From contig JAFGBF010000012.1 of the NCBI GenBank assembly GCA_016933255.1, positions 1-37,007 on the forward strand: DNA of 37,007 bases. The letters are read 5' to 3'. Shown piece by piece: positions 22,235 through 31,146 of the stretch. Source of the DNA: Candidatus Krumholzibacteriota bacterium (lineage in GTDB: Bacteria; Krumholzibacteriota; Krumholzibacteriia; Krumholzibacteriales; Krumholzibacteriaceae). A program made the translations under genes and the position numbers. How positions within the stretch are numbered: the first letter of the stretch is position 1; every line of letters starts with the position of its first letter. A model generated the notes under the pieces. The model did no database searches, was not told the origin of the DNA, and saw only the letters and a program-made list of their open reading frames with translations.

Positions 22235-23586
22235 AAAAGATATTGATCGTCGATGATGATGCCGCTGTGACAAATTATCTCATGGTCTTTCTCGTACAGA
22301 CGGATCTTTTCGAACCGACCGTCATGAACGATTCACCAGGGGTCGAGGCTCTCCTTGAAAAAGATACGTTTGATGCGATCATCCTCGATATGGATATGCC
22401 GAGGGTAAGCGGAATGGATATCCTGAGTGCGATGCGGGGAAAAGGGGATGATACGCCGGTCGTCATCCTGACAGGCGTAAGCGATGTAGATCTCGCGGTG
22501 AAAGCGATGAAACTCGGAGCGTTCGATTATCTGATCAAGCCGGTCGAAGATGACAAACTCCTCGACGTCCTTGAACGGGCCATCGAACAGAGTGTCATAG
22601 AAAAGACGATCGATGATCTTCCGCAGCGGCTGAAAAGGGAAGATCTCAAGCATGAAGCTGCTTTCGAACCTTTCCTTACGCAGGATCCCGGCATGATAAG
22701 GCTCTTCCATCATGCGGAAAAGATCGCCCTGAGCGATCTAAGCATCTTTATATGGGGCGAGAGCGGAACCGGCAAGGAGACGCTTGCCAGGGCTATCCAC
22801 GAAGCCAGCTCGAGAAGTAATAATCTTTTTGCCGCGTTTGACGCGGGCAGCCTTGATCCAGAGACCTTTGCCCCTTTCTTTTTCGGTCAGGCCGGGGACT
22901 GGAGCGGTTCCCAGAAGAAAAATCCAGGTCTTCTGGAAAGGACGAATCACGGGACGATCTTTCTCAACAATATAGATAAGCTGACCCTTCCGATGCAGGT
23001 CAGGCTTAAGCGCCTGATTCAGAAAGGCGAGTATTACAGGGAGAACTCGACAAAGATAATGAATGTGGATGTCCGTCTTATAGTCTCTTCGACGCAGGAT
23101 CTTACCAGTCCCGAGTATCAGGAGACTTTTTCGCGGGATCTTCTCTACCACCTTATGGTAAATTCGATCAGGATACCTCCGATGAGGGAGAGGGTTGCAG
23201 ATATACCTGTCCTGGCGAAGCTGTTCCTCGAAGAGGAGATCGAAAAGACCGGAAAAGAGATCAAAGGTTTTTCCGATGAATTTCTGAATGTGCTGAAAAG
23301 CTACAGTTTTCCAAATAATGTCCAGGATCTTCGGACGATCATTGAATCTGCTGTTGCCAATGAGACGACCGATATGATCCAGGTCGAGTCGCTATCGAGT
23401 TATATAAGGAAAAAGATAGATCCTGACATGACCGGTACCGCTGAACCCCTGGCATCGAAAAAACTTGATTCTGTGATAAGGGACCATGTTCTCAGGATGC
23501 TGGAGCTTTCCGGCAATGACAGGGACAAGGCGGCGAAAGAACTTGGGATATCGCTGAAAAAGCTTGGAGATATCCTCGACAGTTGA
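22231..23586 (+). CDS. NtrC-family response regulator with degenerate AAA+ ATPase domain
   Basis: With the TTG start the protein has 451 residues: receiver (Asp8-10, phospho-Asp53, Lys103), AAA+ domain (about 145-380) and a Fis-type helix-turn-helix (about 412-450, GNDRDKAAKELGISLKKLGDIL). Walker A is intact (GESGTGKE, 176-183), but the sigma54-contact loop GAFTGA is replaced by GDWSGS (222-227). Walker B reads GTIFLNNI, so both acidic residues are Asn246-Asn247. The arginine-finger segment FRxDLxxRL reads FSRDLLYHL, and the sensor II Arg is Gln (FPNNVQDL). ATP hydrolysis and classical sigma54 activation are therefore unlikely. It probably binds DNA as a phosphorylation-controlled regulator of another kind. 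It overlaps the kinase gene by 4 bp. Confidence 0.9.
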   Translation: MKKILIVDDDAAVTNYLMVFLVQTDLFEPTVMNDSPGVEALLEKDTFDAIILDMDMPRVSGMDILSAMRGKGDDTPVVILTGVSDVDLAVKAMKLGAFDYLIKPVEDDKLLDVLERAIEQSVIEKTIDDLPQRLKREDLKHEAAFEPFLTQDPGMIRLFHHAEKIALSDLSIFIWGESGTGKETLARAIHEASSRSNNLFAAFDAGSLDPETFAPFFFGQAGDWSGSQKKNPGLLERTNHGTIFLNNIDKLTLPMQVRLKRLIQKGEYYRENSTKIMNVDVRLIVSSTQDLTSPEYQETFSRDLLYHLMVNSIRIPPMRERVADIPVLAKLFLEEEIEKTGKEIKGFSDEFLNVLKSYSFPNNVQDLRTIIESAVANETTDMIQVESLSSYIRKKIDPDMTGTAEPLASKKLDSVIRDHVLRMLELSGNDRDKAAKELGISLKKLGDILDS

Positions 23587-23641
23587 TCATTTTCCGGCTT
23601 TTTATCCTGAGATATCCTCATCTTCCAGACGGAGTTTGATC

Positions 23642-25267
23642 ATGGCGAATAACAGGCAGGCCCCTTATACCCTTCTTATCCTGTGCGCTTTGATTGCGGC
23701 GGGGTTTCTGCTCAGGTCATATCACATCGATTATCCCCCGATAGGATATAATTCTATGGAGGAGGTTCAATACCTGTCCGTAGCTAAAGGATATCTCGAC
23801 CATGGGGATCTTCTTCACAAAAGAGTCCTCTATTATGGAATGACCGGCGGAGAAGGGTATATGAGGGCCTTCCCCCGGTTTCCCTTTCTCCCCCTGACCT
23901 ACTGGGCGTTGTGGAGTCTTTTCGGCGTTCATATATGGATGGCGAGATTTGTAATAATACTTTTTTCCCTCGGATCGGTCATCCTCTCGTGGATGGTAGC
24001 GAGGCGCCTCGGCGCCGATAGCGATACAGCCATAGTCACGGCGTTTTTCATGACGGTAATGCCTCTGTCGGTATTCTTCGGCCGGAACATCCAGCCTGAT
24101 TCATCCGCGCTGTTTTTTCTTCTGCTGTCCACACTCTTTTTTCTGAAATGGACGTCCTCTTTCAGAACCCTGCACCTCGCCGTCTTTTCTGTCTCTTTCT
24201 TCATGACTGCTCTTGTGAAAGGTCCTTTCCTCTTTTTGTTACTGCCGATCATCTTCCTGTTTCCTTTCAGATCGGTGATCGAACCGGGAGAACGGAAGAA
24301 AATCTCGAAACAGATGATCTGGCCCGCTGCGGCCGCGGCCGGAGCAGCCGTATGGCTGATCATTTCGAGGATGACAGCCGTCTATTCGAGTGATCTTTCC
24401 CTGGCAGAGGGGATCCTCTTGCCAGGATCAGTATCACCCGGCTTCGGGAAATGGTCGATACCGGTCATATGGAGAGATATCGGCGAAAATTACACATATA
24501 TCTATTTCGGTTTTGCGGCGGCAGGGGTCATCTGGAGTGTGATGAATGCCGGCACGAAGCTGGCTCGATATATACTGGGAGTCCTTGTTTCTTCCGTCTT
24601 CTACTTTATCTTTTTGTCTGAATCAGCGGCAGGGGAGAGCTATTGCCATATGCCGTTTATTCCGGGGTTCAGCCTGTCTGCCGCTGCAGGTCTGGCAGGG
24701 GCTGTTTCGCTGAAAGGCATTCTGAAGAATAAACAGGCGAGAAGGACCGCTCTTGTGATACTCGTCGCGGCAGCACTGCCTTCTGTCAGGACAGTACTCT
24801 ATGAAAAGTTCGACAGGATGGTGCCGGGAAGCGATATAGCAGGAGAGTACATCAGGGATAACGGGTATAAGGAAGACAGGGTCTTTATCTCATACGGTTC
24901 CCCGTCGGACAAGGGATATGACGTTTACAGGAAGCAGCTTTACGGGACCCTGTGGTCTGCGGGGAAGAGGGGAAGCATGCTGCCAAACGATTACAAAAGG
25001 ATAATCTTCGGTGAAGCAGAGTGGAACTTCAACTGGATCCTTCTGTATGATCTGCCATGGAATGAAAATGACCAGCGGGTAATGGATTTTATAAAGAACA
25101 ACTATTATATAAAGCAGATCGGTTATAAAGGGGATAAACTGATCTACTATCTTCTGAGGAGCGGAGGAAAGTTTGATCCCTCCGACCTGAAAGACAGACC
25201 GATGCGAAAAGCCGGAACATATGGGTTCAGTTCCGGGTCTGTCGATATCAACGTGAAAGAGATCTGA
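23642..25267 (+). CDS. Polytopic membrane glycosyltransferase, GT39/ArnT-like
   Basis: The ATG at 23642 follows GGAG and gives a 541-residue membrane protein. An N-terminal hydrophobic helix is followed by a periplasmic loop HIDYPPIGYNSMEEVQYLSVAKGYL with acidic Glu40-Glu41, in the place of the conserved acidic residues of the PMT/ArnT (GT-C) fold. Then come several transmembrane helices, including FVIILFSLGSVILSWMVARRLG and the typical SVFFGRNIQPDSSALFFLLL. The C-terminal part from about residue 400 is soluble. GT-C enzymes move sugars from polyprenyl-phosphate carriers onto lipids or proteins on the periplasmic side. Donor and acceptor cannot be deduced. It is 55 bp after the regulator gene and may be co-transcribed with it. 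Confidence 0.8.
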   Translation: MANNRQAPYTLLILCALIAAGFLLRSYHIDYPPIGYNSMEEVQYLSVAKGYLDHGDLLHKRVLYYGMTGGEGYMRAFPRFPFLPLTYWALWSLFGVHIWMARFVIILFSLGSVILSWMVARRLGADSDTAIVTAFFMTVMPLSVFFGRNIQPDSSALFFLLLSTLFFLKWTSSFRTLHLAVFSVSFFMTALVKGPFLFLLLPIIFLFPFRSVIEPGERKKISKQMIWPAAAAAGAAVWLIISRMTAVYSSDLSLAEGILLPGSVSPGFGKWSIPVIWRDIGENYTYIYFGFAAAGVIWSVMNAGTKLARYILGVLVSSVFYFIFLSESAAGESYCHMPFIPGFSLSAAAGLAGAVSLKGILKNKQARRTALVILVAAALPSVRTVLYEKFDRMVPGSDIAGEYIRDNGYKEDRVFISYGSPSDKGYDVYRKQLYGTLWSAGKRGSMLPNDYKRIIFGEAEWNFNWILLYDLPWNENDQRVMDFIKNNYYIKQIGYKGDKLIYYLLRSGGKFDPSDLKDRPMRKAGTYGFSSGSVDINVKEI

Positions 25268-25329
25268 TTCGAACAAGCCGAGTGCTGGTATACGCCGGAT
25301 AGAGGCACTGATAAGGGCAGAAAAAAATA

Positions 25330-25359
25330 TTGACTGGAAATCGGGAATTATTTTATTTA
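25330..25359 (+). promoter_or_regulatory. Possible promoter of the Gld-like ABC operon
   Basis: TTGACT (25330-25335) is followed after 18 bp by TATTTA (25354-25359), a poor -10 match. The gap 25268-25475 shows no RNA gene and no convincing terminator. Confidence 0.3.
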
Positions 25360-25475
25360 TTCCAAGTATAACCGGGAACCAAGTATGATGGTATCCTTTA
25401 CCGTATAAGGCTTTTCCAGAGATGCCTTTTTTGCGTTTATAAGTTTTGACCAGGCTTATTCGAAAGGAGTCTTCT

Positions 25476-26411
25476 GTGATCGAGATATCGGATCTGACAA
25501 AATACTACGGCGATCTATGCGCCCTCGATCATATCAACCTGACTATCGAAAAGGGTAAGATCCTTGGACTTCTCGGACCCAATGGAGCAGGAAAGACTAC
25601 TGCTTTGAGGATCATGACAGGTTTTCTTTCGCCTTCTTCGGGCACTGTGACCGCCAGGGGGATATCGGTCGTGGATGATCCGCTTGGGATCAAGAAGATG
25701 ATAGGATATCTGCCTGAATCCGCCCCCATATATCAGGATATGATAGTATATGATTATCTCGTATATATTTCAGAGATACACGGTCTCAGCGGCAGTGAAA
25801 GAATGGCCAAGCTGCAGGAACTCGCCGGCGTCTGCGGGCTCAGGGATGTGATGCACAGGACCCTGCACGAGCTGTCAAAGGGATATAAACAGCGGGTGGG
25901 CCTGGCTCATGCCATGATGAGCGATCCCGAGATACTGGTCCTTGACGAGCCCACTTCAGGACTAGACCCGAACCAGATCGCGGAGATCAGAGATATCATA
26001 AAGAAGATAGGCAAAGAAAAGACGGTCATACTGTCGACGCATATTCTGAGCGAGGTCGAAGCGACCTGCGACAGGGTCGTGATCATCAACCGCGGAAAGA
26101 TCGTGGCTGACGGCAGTACAGATGACCTGAAGCGTTCCTCAAAGTCTGACTATACGCTGAACCTCGTCATCGGCGGAGCCGGCCCGGCCGAGGTCGAAGA
26201 GAAGCTTTCCTCTATCAGAGGGGTTTCCTCAGTCGGCGGGGGCGGACCGCGGTCCGGAGGCACTGCATATACACTTCAGTGCGATACGGGAGATGATATC
26301 AGAGGCGAGGTATATCGCAGGATCAAGGAGACAGACTGGCTGCTTCTCGAATACATGCAGGAGTCTAAAAGCCTTGAGAATATATTCAGAGAATTGACAA
26401 AGGAGAATTAG
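25476..26411 (+). CDS. ABC transporter ATPase, GldA/NosF-like
   Basis: A GTG start is chosen because AAAGGAG lies just upstream; 311 residues. Walker A GPNGAGKTT (34-42), signature LSKGYKQRV (133-141), Walker B ILVLDEP (153-159) and switch His189 are all present, followed by the ~90-residue C-terminal extension found in ABC-2 exporter ATPases. The next three genes (permease, ABC-aux protein, DUF4340) make up the Gld-like set; in Bacteroidetes GldA works with GldF and GldG. It powers an exporter or envelope-associated complex whose substrate is unknown. The 2-bp spacing to the permease gene shows a tight operon. Confidence 0.92.
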   Translation: MIEISDLTKYYGDLCALDHINLTIEKGKILGLLGPNGAGKTTALRIMTGFLSPSSGTVTARGISVVDDPLGIKKMIGYLPESAPIYQDMIVYDYLVYISEIHGLSGSERMAKLQELAGVCGLRDVMHRTLHELSKGYKQRVGLAHAMMSDPEILVLDEPTSGLDPNQIAEIRDIIKKIGKEKTVILSTHILSEVEATCDRVVIINRGKIVADGSTDDLKRSSKSDYTLNLVIGGAGPAEVEEKLSSIRGVSSVGGGGPRSGGTAYTLQCDTGDDIRGEVYRRIKETDWLLLEYMQESKSLENIFRELTKEN

Positions 26412-26413
26412 AA

Positions 26414-27127
26414 ATGCTTGGAACCGAAAATCTGTCTTGCATATTCAAGCGGGAATTCAAGGTATATTTTATATCTCCGATAGCCTATGTCGTGATAGCC
26501 GTTTTTCTGGTCCTTACGGGGTGGTTCTTCTTCTCGACATTCTTCCTGTACAACCAGGCGCAGATGAGAGATTTCTTTTCTCTTCTTCCGATCATATTCG
26601 CGTTCATGATCCCGGCGGTCACGATGCGTCTTTTTTCAGAGGAGTTCAATACCGGGTCGTATGAGATCCTCGCGACCCTTCCAGTGAGGTTTATCGATAT
26701 CATAGCGGGAAAATTCCTCGCGGCCGTATCGTTTGTCGCGATCTCGCTGCTGCCTACCCTAAGCTACGCGGTCTTTATCTCATTTCTCGGTGATCTTGAC
26801 TGGGGCCCGGTCATCGGCGGATATATCGGGGCCCTCCTTCTCGGGGGAGCGTTCAGCGCGGTAGGGATCTTTGCCTCGGCCATCACAAAAAATCAGATAA
26901 TCGCTTTCATTGCGGGGATGATAATATGCGTGACCCTGACTTTGATAGACAAACTGCTCTTTTTCCTCCCCGAATCGATGCTCGGTTTCTTTCAGTATAT
27001 CGGCGCAGACCATCATTTCCAAAATGTCGCCAGGGGTATCCTGGATTCAAGGGATCTGCTTTATTTTATCAGCCTGATCTTTATCGCGCTTTTCGGCGCG
27101 CATCTGGCTGTCGAGGAAAAGAAATAG
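26414..27127 (+). CDS. ABC-2 type permease, GldF-like
   Basis: This 237-residue integral membrane protein starts 2 bp after the ATPase stop. It shows six predicted membrane segments, beginning with YVVIAVFLVLTGWFFFSTFF, and the cytoplasmic stretch RLFSEEFNTGSYEILATLPV, typical of this permease family, where it contacts the ATPase. GldF-type permeases have this size. The C terminus ends EEKK. It forms the membrane channel with the preceding ATPase. The transported substrate is not known for the family. Confidence 0.9.
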   Translation: MLGTENLSCIFKREFKVYFISPIAYVVIAVFLVLTGWFFFSTFFLYNQAQMRDFFSLLPIIFAFMIPAVTMRLFSEEFNTGSYEILATLPVRFIDIIAGKFLAAVSFVAISLLPTLSYAVFISFLGDLDWGPVIGGYIGALLLGGAFSAVGIFASAITKNQIIAFIAGMIICVTLTLIDKLLFFLPESMLGFFQYIGADHHFQNVARGILDSRDLLYFISLIFIALFGAHLAVEEKK

Positions 27128-27137
27128 AGGAGGCAGG

Positions 27138-29342
27138 ATGACTTCGACAAAGGGATACGTTAAATACTACAGGTTTCTTATCTACCTTGCTGTTATCGTA
27201 CTGGTCAATATAGCGGGGCTTTCGGCCTTTTTCAGGATAGACCTTACCTCCAACGGGCTGTATTCTCTTTCTGAAGCGAGTAAAGAGGTGGTCCGGACCC
27301 TTTTCGAACCATTGACGATCAATGTCTTTTTCACAAACGACCTCCCCGCTCCTCATAATAACACAGAGCGTTATCTGCATGACCTTCTCGAAGAGTATTC
27401 TGCTCACTCGAACAGATATTTCAACTACAGGTTCTATAATGTAAGCGCTGATGAAGGGGATATAAGCGAAGATGCCAGAAAAAACCAGCAGCTCGCGAGG
27501 GATTACGGGATATACCCCGTGCAGATACAGAATATAGAACAGGATGAGGTTAAATTTAAAAAGGCCTATATGGGAATGGTGATGATCCATGGTGATGTCA
27601 TAGACAAGATACCGTCAATAACTACTACGGACGGTCTTGAATATATCATCACTTCGAAGATCGAAAAGATGAACAACAAGATAAGTGTTCTTCTGAACCT
27701 GGATAAACCGGTCGAAATCAAACTCTTTCTCTCCACCTCCCTGAAAGATGTGCAGGAACAGCTGAGGATAGCGGATATCGGAGGGATCTCCCAGGAGATC
27801 GAATCGATAATCGATGAACTCAATCGGAAGTATTACGGGAAGCTGGAATTTTCGCGGATCGATCCGACAGACGATCCGGCGCTTGATAGGCAGGCGGCAG
27901 ATTACGGCGTGCTGACGCTGAGATGGCCGGCCGCCGGAGAGGCTTCCGGAGAGGAAAAGAGAGGTTCGGCGGGGATCGTCGTTGAGACCGGCGGCTCACA
28001 TATCACCATCCCTCTTATTGATGTCGTGAGGATACCGCTGTTCGGCACACAGTATAAACTGGCCGATATGAACGGGATGTCCCAGAAACTTTCCGAAGTG
28101 ATTGATGACCTTCTTGATATCAACAAGAAGATAGGATATCTGTCAGGGTACGGCACAATCGCGCTAACTTCCTCCGGACAGATGCCGAATCAGCCTCCCG
28201 GGCAGGAATCGTTTTCTAATTTCAACAGATTGATCTCTGAGGATTACTCCGTCAGCAATGTAGGATTATCGGGTGAACCTGTTCCTGACGGGATAGACTG
28301 CCTTATAATAGCCGGCCCGAAAAAGCGGTTCGACGATTATGATCTTTTTCAGATCGATCAGTTTCTTATGAAGGGTAAATCCCTCGCGCTTTTTCTCGAC
28401 CCGTTTGAACAGATCGAGCAGAATCCGAATCAGAGGCAGACGGGTTATAACCAGGCCCCTGTCTTCAGGCCTGTAGATACCGGCCTCGATAAGCTTCTCG
28501 ATCATTATGGAGTCGGACTCAGGAAATCATATGTACTCGATGAGCATTGTTACGAACAGAGGCTGCCCCAGGTCTACGGAGGAGGGACACAGCCGATCTA
28601 TTATGCTCCGATAATCAGGCAAGAGAAGATCAATGACAGGGTAAAGTACATGAATAATATCAAAGAGATGATATCTGTGACCTCCTCACCTGTCGAGATG
28701 AAGAAAGACAGACTTTCATCAAACGGACTTGAGGGGACTCTTCTTTTTTCCTCATCAGACCGTTCGTGGGAGATGGCCGGCCGTATAGACCTGAATCCTA
28801 TGATGATAATGCCCCCCGATGATCCCGGCGTGATGAAGAGTATTCCGATGGCTGTTATTATCAGCGGCGAATTCCCGAGCTATTATGCCGGGAAGGAAGT
28901 TCCGGAAAAACCGGTCGAAGAGCAGGCAGAAGGGGAAGTCCCTGAAGGCGGAATTCCGGAGACAGGAATTCCGCAGGAGGAGACTTTCGGAAATATCTCG
29001 GATGAGGGTACGATCATAGAGAAAGGCAAGCCGGGAAAGTTGTTTGTTATCGGCTCGGCGGCCCTGCTCGGCAATAATGTACTGGATGAATCCGGGGTAT
29101 CGACGAACGCGACCTTCGTAATGAATCTGCTCGATCATCTTAACGGCCGTGATCAGTACGCCTCTATGCGGAGCAAGATGCAGCGATACAATCCTCTCAG
29201 AGAGAGTTCAGGCGGAGTCAAGACTTTCGTAAAAAGTTTCAATATTGCCGGACTGCCTGTTCTCGTGGCAGCGCTGGGAATATTTGTCTGGTTGAGAAGA
29301 AAATCAAGAAAACGCGCGATTGAGATGATGTTCAGGAGATGA
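27138..29342 (+). CDS. GldG-like ABC-type auxiliary protein
   Basis: An ATG follows a GAGGAGG site; the product has 734 residues. One N-terminal membrane helix (FLIYLAVIVLVNIAGLSAFF) is followed by the opening motif DLTSNGLYSLSEASKEVV, typical of the ABC-aux (GldG) family. A large periplasmic domain contains the family segment DCLIIAGPKKRFDDYDLFQIDQFL and the loop LALFLDPFEQ. A Pro/Glu/Gly-rich linker (about 592-620, with GGIPETGIPQ) precedes VIGSAALLGNN, and the C-terminal helix GLPVLVAALGIFVWL is followed by a basic tail. Both ends are membrane-anchored and the middle lies outside the inner membrane. It is thought to assist the ABC exporter. Confidence 0.88.
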   Translation: MTSTKGYVKYYRFLIYLAVIVLVNIAGLSAFFRIDLTSNGLYSLSEASKEVVRTLFEPLTINVFFTNDLPAPHNNTERYLHDLLEEYSAHSNRYFNYRFYNVSADEGDISEDARKNQQLARDYGIYPVQIQNIEQDEVKFKKAYMGMVMIHGDVIDKIPSITTTDGLEYIITSKIEKMNNKISVLLNLDKPVEIKLFLSTSLKDVQEQLRIADIGGISQEIESIIDELNRKYYGKLEFSRIDPTDDPALDRQAADYGVLTLRWPAAGEASGEEKRGSAGIVVETGGSHITIPLIDVVRIPLFGTQYKLADMNGMSQKLSEVIDDLLDINKKIGYLSGYGTIALTSSGQMPNQPPGQESFSNFNRLISEDYSVSNVGLSGEPVPDGIDCLIIAGPKKRFDDYDLFQIDQFLMKGKSLALFLDPFEQIEQNPNQRQTGYNQAPVFRPVDTGLDKLLDHYGVGLRKSYVLDEHCYEQRLPQVYGGGTQPIYYAPIIRQEKINDRVKYMNNIKEMISVTSSPVEMKKDRLSSNGLEGTLLFSSSDRSWEMAGRIDLNPMMIMPPDDPGVMKSIPMAVIISGEFPSYYAGKEVPEKPVEEQAEGEVPEGGIPETGIPQEETFGNISDEGTIIEKGKPGKLFVIGSAALLGNNVLDESGVSTNATFVMNLLDHLNGRDQYASMRSKMQRYNPLRESSGGVKTFVKSFNIAGLPVLVAALGIFVWLRRKSRKRAIEMMFRR

Positions 29343-29358
29343 TTTCGGAGGATAGCCG

Positions 29359-30327
29359 ATGAAGATCAAAAAAGAATATTCAGTACTCGTTCTCATAATA
29401 CTTGTTCTCTTCACCTATTTGATCCTGCGCGGGACAGACAGAACTCATTTTGAACTTCCCGGGATTACTCCGCCCTCCAGCGGGGATATAAGCAGGCTTG
29501 TATTTTCTTCGGGAAAGGGAAGTGTGACCCTTGAAAGAAGAGACGGTCTGTGGAGGATACTTCCCGAAGAATACATCGCTGACAGATCTCTTGTCGAAAA
29601 GATGAGCGCTGTCGTCTCCGGATTCTCTATAACCACACTTGCTTCAGAGTCCGGCAGCTACGCTGTCTATGATCTCGAGGGGGACAAAAAGATCAAGCTG
29701 GACGTTTATTGCGGAGAAGAAAAAGCCCTTTCTTTCGAGATCGGTAAAAAGGCGTCGACAAACAGGCATACCTTCGTCCGGCTGGATGGAAAGAAGGGCG
29801 TATATCAGGTAACGGGCGATTTCAGGAGCGCGTTTGATCTGGGGTTAGATAGACTGAGAGACAAATCGGTCTTCAATGCCGAAAAGGATCAGATAACCGC
29901 CATAAGGATCATAGGAGCAGAAGGTCCGATAGAGGTGATCAAGAGTACTGATCCTCGGTATGCCGGCGTGGATGCCCGGGATGCCGAAGAAATAGACTCG
30001 GGAAAATCGGTATGGCAGACCGCCGATGGAACGCCACTCGAAGAAGGCGCTGTCAGCAGGATTGTATCCTCACTGTCAAATATCAGGTGTGAGGGGTATA
30101 TCGACGGTATGACCAAAGGGGATCTGAAAGATCCCGTCTTTTCGATGATAGTATATGCAGGCGCGGCCGATACGCTGTCGATATTCGAGACCGATGAAGA
30201 AAGATATCCCGCGGTCTCATCGCAGAACGAATATCCCTTTTTCCTGCCGAAATGGAAAGCCGAACAGATCATCAAGGGAGCCTGCGGGCTTCTGCCTGCT
30301 GACTCAGAAGATCCTGGCGTAGATTGA
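29359..30327 (+). CDS. DUF4340 domain protein, Gld-like operon
   Basis: This 322-residue protein has an N-terminal membrane helix (YSVLVLIILVLFTYLILRG), followed by an extracytoplasmic beta-rich region of the DUF4340 type: ISRLVFSSGKGSVTLERRDGLWRI, then ADRSLVEKMSAVVSGF and DLGLDRLRDKSVF. In many genomes DUF4340 genes follow GldA/F/G-like sets, as here (16 bp after the ABC-aux gene). The function is unknown; it may be a periplasmic partner of the ABC-aux protein. It is the last gene of the operon. No strong terminator follows. Confidence 0.85.
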   Translation: MKIKKEYSVLVLIILVLFTYLILRGTDRTHFELPGITPPSSGDISRLVFSSGKGSVTLERRDGLWRILPEEYIADRSLVEKMSAVVSGFSITTLASESGSYAVYDLEGDKKIKLDVYCGEEKALSFEIGKKASTNRHTFVRLDGKKGVYQVTGDFRSAFDLGLDRLRDKSVFNAEKDQITAIRIIGAEGPIEVIKSTDPRYAGVDARDAEEIDSGKSVWQTADGTPLEEGAVSRIVSSLSNIRCEGYIDGMTKGDLKDPVFSMIVYAGAADTLSIFETDEERYPAVSSQNEYPFFLPKWKAEQIIKGACGLLPADSEDPGVD

Positions 30328-30409
30328 AAAGAAATGATCAGCAAGAACCTGTGCTCTTCTCCTCTTTCTGCTGCGGACGGAAAAAGTAGTATTCTGTCCA
30401 AAATTCTGC

Positions 30410-30437
30410 TTGCCAGATGAAATAAAAAATGTATATT
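30410..30437 (+). promoter_or_regulatory. Promoter of the TetR-efflux operon
   Basis: TTGCCA (30410-30415) and TATATT (30432-30437), 16 bp apart, match the sigma70 consensus at 5 of 6 positions each. The predicted start of transcription (about 30444) falls just before the operator at 30449-30480. Confidence 0.6.
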
Positions 30438-30448
30438 CAGAACAATCG

Positions 30449-30480
30449 TTCATATTATGAATGATTATTCATAATATGAA
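30449..30480. promoter_or_regulatory. Double-palindrome operator, probably for the adjacent TetR repressor
   Basis: Two 13-bp arms TTCATATTATGAA (30449-30461) and TTCATAATATGAA (30468-30480) form a perfect inverted repeat with a 6-bp gap. Each arm is itself a palindrome around one central base. This is the expected form for cooperative binding of two TetR dimers. It lies directly downstream of the -10 element, so binding would block transcription of the repressor and the pump genes. Confidence 0.8.
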
Positions 30481-30502
30481 TATGGCTTCTGGAGGGATGG
30501 AA

Positions 30503-31126
30503 ATGTTTGATAATGAAGATGATAGCAAGCAGTTAAGCAGGCGAGAAAGGGAAAGAAAAAGGCACAGGGAGGAGATCCTGGAAGCTGCTTCTGAAGTTTT
30601 CGGACAGTACGGGTTTGAGAAAACAAGCATGCAGATGATAGCCGAAAAGGCTGAATTGTCTGTCGGCAAGATCTATACGCATTTCAAAGGGAAGGAAGCG
30701 ATCTACAGGGAGTTGATCGAATATATAGTCACTCTTGTCCACCAGCGGTGTGAAGATGCGGTGAAGCCGGGGATGTCTCCGCTTGAGACTATCAGGGTCA
30801 AAATGCGTACGGCTATGTGTACATTCAGGGATCATACCCCGTTCATCCGGCTGTACCACGAGGATTTCGATATAAGAAAAGGCCGGTTCGGGGACGTAGA
30901 GTGTAAAAAGCCTATGATGGATATATCTTCTCTGCTGAAGGAGGCGATTGAAAGCGGTGAATTTTCCGGGGAGATCGATCCGGAGTTCCACGCGTTGATG
31001 ATGGAAGGGGCCGGCCATATACTGATGGAGTCTATTTCACGCAGTGGAACCGATTCTTTTGATAAAATAACCGAACTGCTCGATAAGGTCTTCCTGAAGC
31101 CGTTCGAGAATAAAAAACAACAATGA
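30503..31126 (+). CDS. TetR-family transcriptional repressor of the efflux operon
   Basis: The ATG at 30503 is chosen because GGAGGG (30491-30496) is six bases upstream; an ATG six bases earlier abuts the site. The 207-residue product has a basic N-terminal segment (RRERERKRHREEIL), then the TetR helix-turn-helix VFGQYGFEKTSMQMIAEKAELSVGKIYTHFKGKEAIYREL. The C-terminal ligand-binding region is helical and not diagnostic. It heads the OMF-MFP-RND operon, and the next open frame's ATG overlaps its stop codon. It is likely autoregulatory and induced by pump substrates. Confidence 0.9.
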   Translation: MFDNEDDSKQLSRRERERKRHREEILEAASEVFGQYGFEKTSMQMIAEKAELSVGKIYTHFKGKEAIYRELIEYIVTLVHQRCEDAVKPGMSPLETIRVKMRTAMCTFRDHTPFIRLYHEDFDIRKGRFGDVECKKPMMDISSLLKEAIESGEFSGEIDPEFHALMMEGAGHILMESISRSGTDSFDKITELLDKVFLKPFENKKQQ

Positions 31127-31146
31127 AATCGATCAAAGGAGTGTTG

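Noticed and set aside
25280..25330. Terminator after the membrane glycosyltransferase gene
   Set aside because: AGTGC and GCACT can pair, but over a 20-nt loop with only five base pairs, and an A-run rather than a T-run follows.
30335..30375. Terminator after the DUF4340 gene
   Set aside because: The CAGCA/TGCTG pairing has a bulge and a large loop, and no T-run follows the stem.
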